Source of the DNA: Folioceros fuciformis
Taxonomy: Eukaryota > Anthocerotophyta > Anthocerotopsida > Anthocerotales
Assembly (NCBI GenBank): GCA_049999805.1
Contig: JBNGIO010006142.1
Coordinates: forward strand, 113,493 to 159,314
Direction of reading: 5' to 3'
DNA: 45,822 nucleotides
A model generated the notes under the pieces. That model saw only the letters and a program-made list of their open reading frames with translations, ran no database searches and was not told the DNA's origin. The translations under genes were made by a program, and so were the position numbers. Within the stretch, counting starts at the first letter, position 1. The number at the start of each line of letters is the position of its first letter. Below are positions 43,955 through 45,822 of this stretch, in pieces.

Positions 43955-45615
43955 TTACCCTTCCAATCTTTTCAACAATAGCAAAATGGCCGAATGCTGG
44001 GCTAATAACATTTTGGGCTGTGGGTCACCAACACACTCCATCTCACCAGTGTCAGGCACGTCAACACTCACCACAAAAGTAAACCTGCATTATTATATAT
44101 AAAAAAAACTATTTAGTAAAAACGAAAGATAAATATATTGGAATCCAAATTTCAAATCACTTGAAATTTTACTTCTTGCAATTTGGAGGGCCTTCTTCTT
44201 TAAAAAGTCTGATTTGGGGTTTTCCATAATTCATCCTAGAACAAAGTTTGTTCAATTTTTCCAAATCAGGTTGAATTGTCTGAAACAGTTGTCGTCGTTG
44301 CACATCACCTATAAGGAGTTCAATTAGATGACCTAGAACATAGAACATCTGTATGTGCAAAATAAAGTGTTAAAGTGAAGAAAAAGAGAGAGAAAAGAGT
44401 GAACATTACGACTTAATCTTGTCTTCCCCTTACAACTTGCTAAGTTCTAACACATTAGAAAACAAGGCATTAGTATTCTATGTTTAACTTTACAAACGTT
44501 TTTGAAGTGTTAAAGAGATTGACTAGAAGGTACCTGTAACTGTGGCAGTATCTTTTCTGCTAAGTTTGTACGTGCCATCTTTTGACTTGACAGGGGAAGT
44601 GATTTCTCCGTCAGTAAAGGATCATTTGGCCTGTTTGGATCAATTATATCTCCCACGGCTATCTTCAAGTTAGTTTTAGCCAAGTGCTCAATCGTTGTAT
44701 GAAAGATGATACCTTTCTCTTGACATGCCTCTTGGACAAGCCGAATTGGATTTATGGGGATATCTTCCACTTTAGAACTTGTGATACTTTGGACAAGAGG
44801 ATCTAAAATCACATGTATTTTCTCCTCGTCCAACAATACATCCAAAAATATTGCACCAATGACACTTTCAAAGTAGTCTGCGAAAACCTGAATCGAAGAA
44901 ACATCTATATCACTTCAATGTCATCTAACACAACAACAACATAAATTATCAAAGCTTTGAATCAAAATTGACCTGATGCCTTCTGGGACTCCCCCAAGTG
45001 ACGCTTGTTGTTCTTCTTGCATCAAGATCTTCGACAATCTCATGGAATTGGTCTATCCTGTGACTAAAACATTGTGCTATGCCCTTTTCCATAAATACAT
45101 TTGCCAAGTGTCCATTGTTTACTGCAGTCGCTCTCAAATCAGTTAATTTCCCAGAATCCTCATCTGGATGTGCTAGAATTAGATGCTTGGATACAAGGAA
45201 ACTAAGTATAGTGTCACCCAAAAACTCTAAGCGCTCCATGTACTAGAACCATGAAGATAAGTCTTGTTAATAATTTATGAATTATACTATAATAACAAAC
45301 CTAACGTATGAGTTTATGTAGTCAATTTGCCTCACAAACTATAACTTAAATAAAAGATAAACTATGCTTGTAAGGGAAATGCTAGAACATTAAAATTCAA
45401 ATAAATAAAATTAATAACCTGAATTTGTTGGTCATTTGATATTCCATAAATATCTTGTACAACGGCTCGGTGATGAAATTGATAATTCAATATACGCTCC
45501 AATTGCTGGACATCCCTTTCCACCTGCATAGATAGTTGACCATCTTCAATATGTTTTGCATCGTTTTCCACTTGTATAGATTGTGTAGAGACTTCAATGC
45601 GTCTTTCATTTTTAG
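43955..45615 (-). CDS. Dicer-like protein, C-terminal part (RNase III b, two dsRBDs)
   Basis: Partial gene; the 5' end lies beyond the right edge. Exons in coding order: 45615-45419, 45242-44973, 44887-44534, 44348-44173, 44084-43955, closing in frame with about 374 aa. Dicer-like proteins cut double-stranded RNA into small RNAs. The RNase III b domain is recognised by LERILNYQFHHRAVV, then YMERLEFLGDTILSFLVSKH and LTDLRATAVNN, and after the next splice ADYFESVIGAIFLD; the acidic residues of the metal site are kept. A first dsRNA-binding domain starts near NPIRLVQEAC and ends SSQKMARTNLAEKILPQL. A second begins LNKLCSRMNYGKPQI, continues EEGPPNCKKFTFVVSVDV and ends LLLLKRLEG. This order matches DCL1 and DCL4; which class is unclear. 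A possible further exon near 45745-45822 (CRVYRILEED) does not join in a clear phase. The gene is AT-rich compared with its neighbours. Confidence 0.8.
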
Positions 45616-45822
45616 CTGTTGCACGAAGAAATATTGTGCATACAATATGTCAACAAGGCTGTAAAAGAAATTTTTTCTTTCTAAATTTTAAAGTGAGTAC
45701 AACTTGAGAAAAAAGATGGGTTAGAAAAATCACATGGTACGTTGGGGTGTCTTCTTCTAGTATCCGGTAAACTCTACACCATAACACTTGTTTATAATAA
45801 TTAGCACATACTAATAAGGTAT

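Overview
The window is nuclear DNA of a green plant. Most genes are cut by short spliceosomal introns (about 80-350 nt, GT...AG, a few GC...AG), and the products include plastid- and mitochondrion-targeted proteins, germin-like proteins, an FLN1-type PfkB protein, an APO protein, plant-type urease and a Dicer-like protein. Compact spacing, short introns and a nuclear copy of mitochondrial rps12 suggest a non-seed land plant (bryophyte or lycophyte grade). That placement is inference; nothing in the window fixes the species. Two 100-base N runs (6235-6334, 16598-16697) mark assembly gaps.

Layout. 1-4500: two tandem germin-like protein genes on the minus strand, inside a duplicated block of about 1.7-2 kb. 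4500-7900: gene-poor DNA made largely of local tandem repeats, including an array with a ~150-bp period that carries hairpins. 8678-10906: FLN1 (plus). 11402-13573: replication factor C subunit RFC4 (minus), divergent from 13803-14743: nuclear gene for mitochondrial ribosomal protein S12 (plus). 15165-17437: NAD(P)H-hydrate dehydratase (plus). 17560-20055: inositol transporter (minus). 20417-21586: mitochondrial-type ribosomal protein L15 (minus). 22327-23232: intronless prolyl 4-hydroxylase (plus). 23559-27880: MSH2 (minus). 28369-30302: ALG8 glucosyltransferase (plus). 30693-32264: APO protein (plus). 32930-35304: SCAMP (plus). 36003-36757: an uncertain small gene. 36877-41176: urease (plus). 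41195-42007: urease accessory protein UreF (plus). 42008-43954: AT-rich intergenic DNA. 43955-45615: 3' part of a Dicer-like gene (minus) that runs off the right edge.

I rebuilt the spliced genes by hand from splice sites, reading phase and remembered family sequence. All the complete models close in frame at lengths normal for their families: RFC4 344 aa, MSH2 940 aa, urease 837 aa, SCAMP 284 aa, ALG8 531 aa, NAXD 399 aa, INT 605 aa, FLN1 557 aa. Most genes are unrelated housekeeping or organellar genes. The clear functional pair is urease plus UreF: an enzyme and the chaperone that loads its nickel site.

The most unusual feature is the urease-UreF junction. The urease stop codon and the UreF start codon are 18 nt apart and in the same reading frame, and the last codons of urease (NYFLF-stop) spell a convincing 3' splice site. 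A two-cistron mRNA, or an alternatively spliced urease-UreF fusion, is therefore a real possibility. Other points of interest are the exon-shuffled mitochondrial presequence of S12, two GC-AG introns, an MSH2 intron that is open and a multiple of three, an intronless P4H gene, and a divergent Dicer-like gene.
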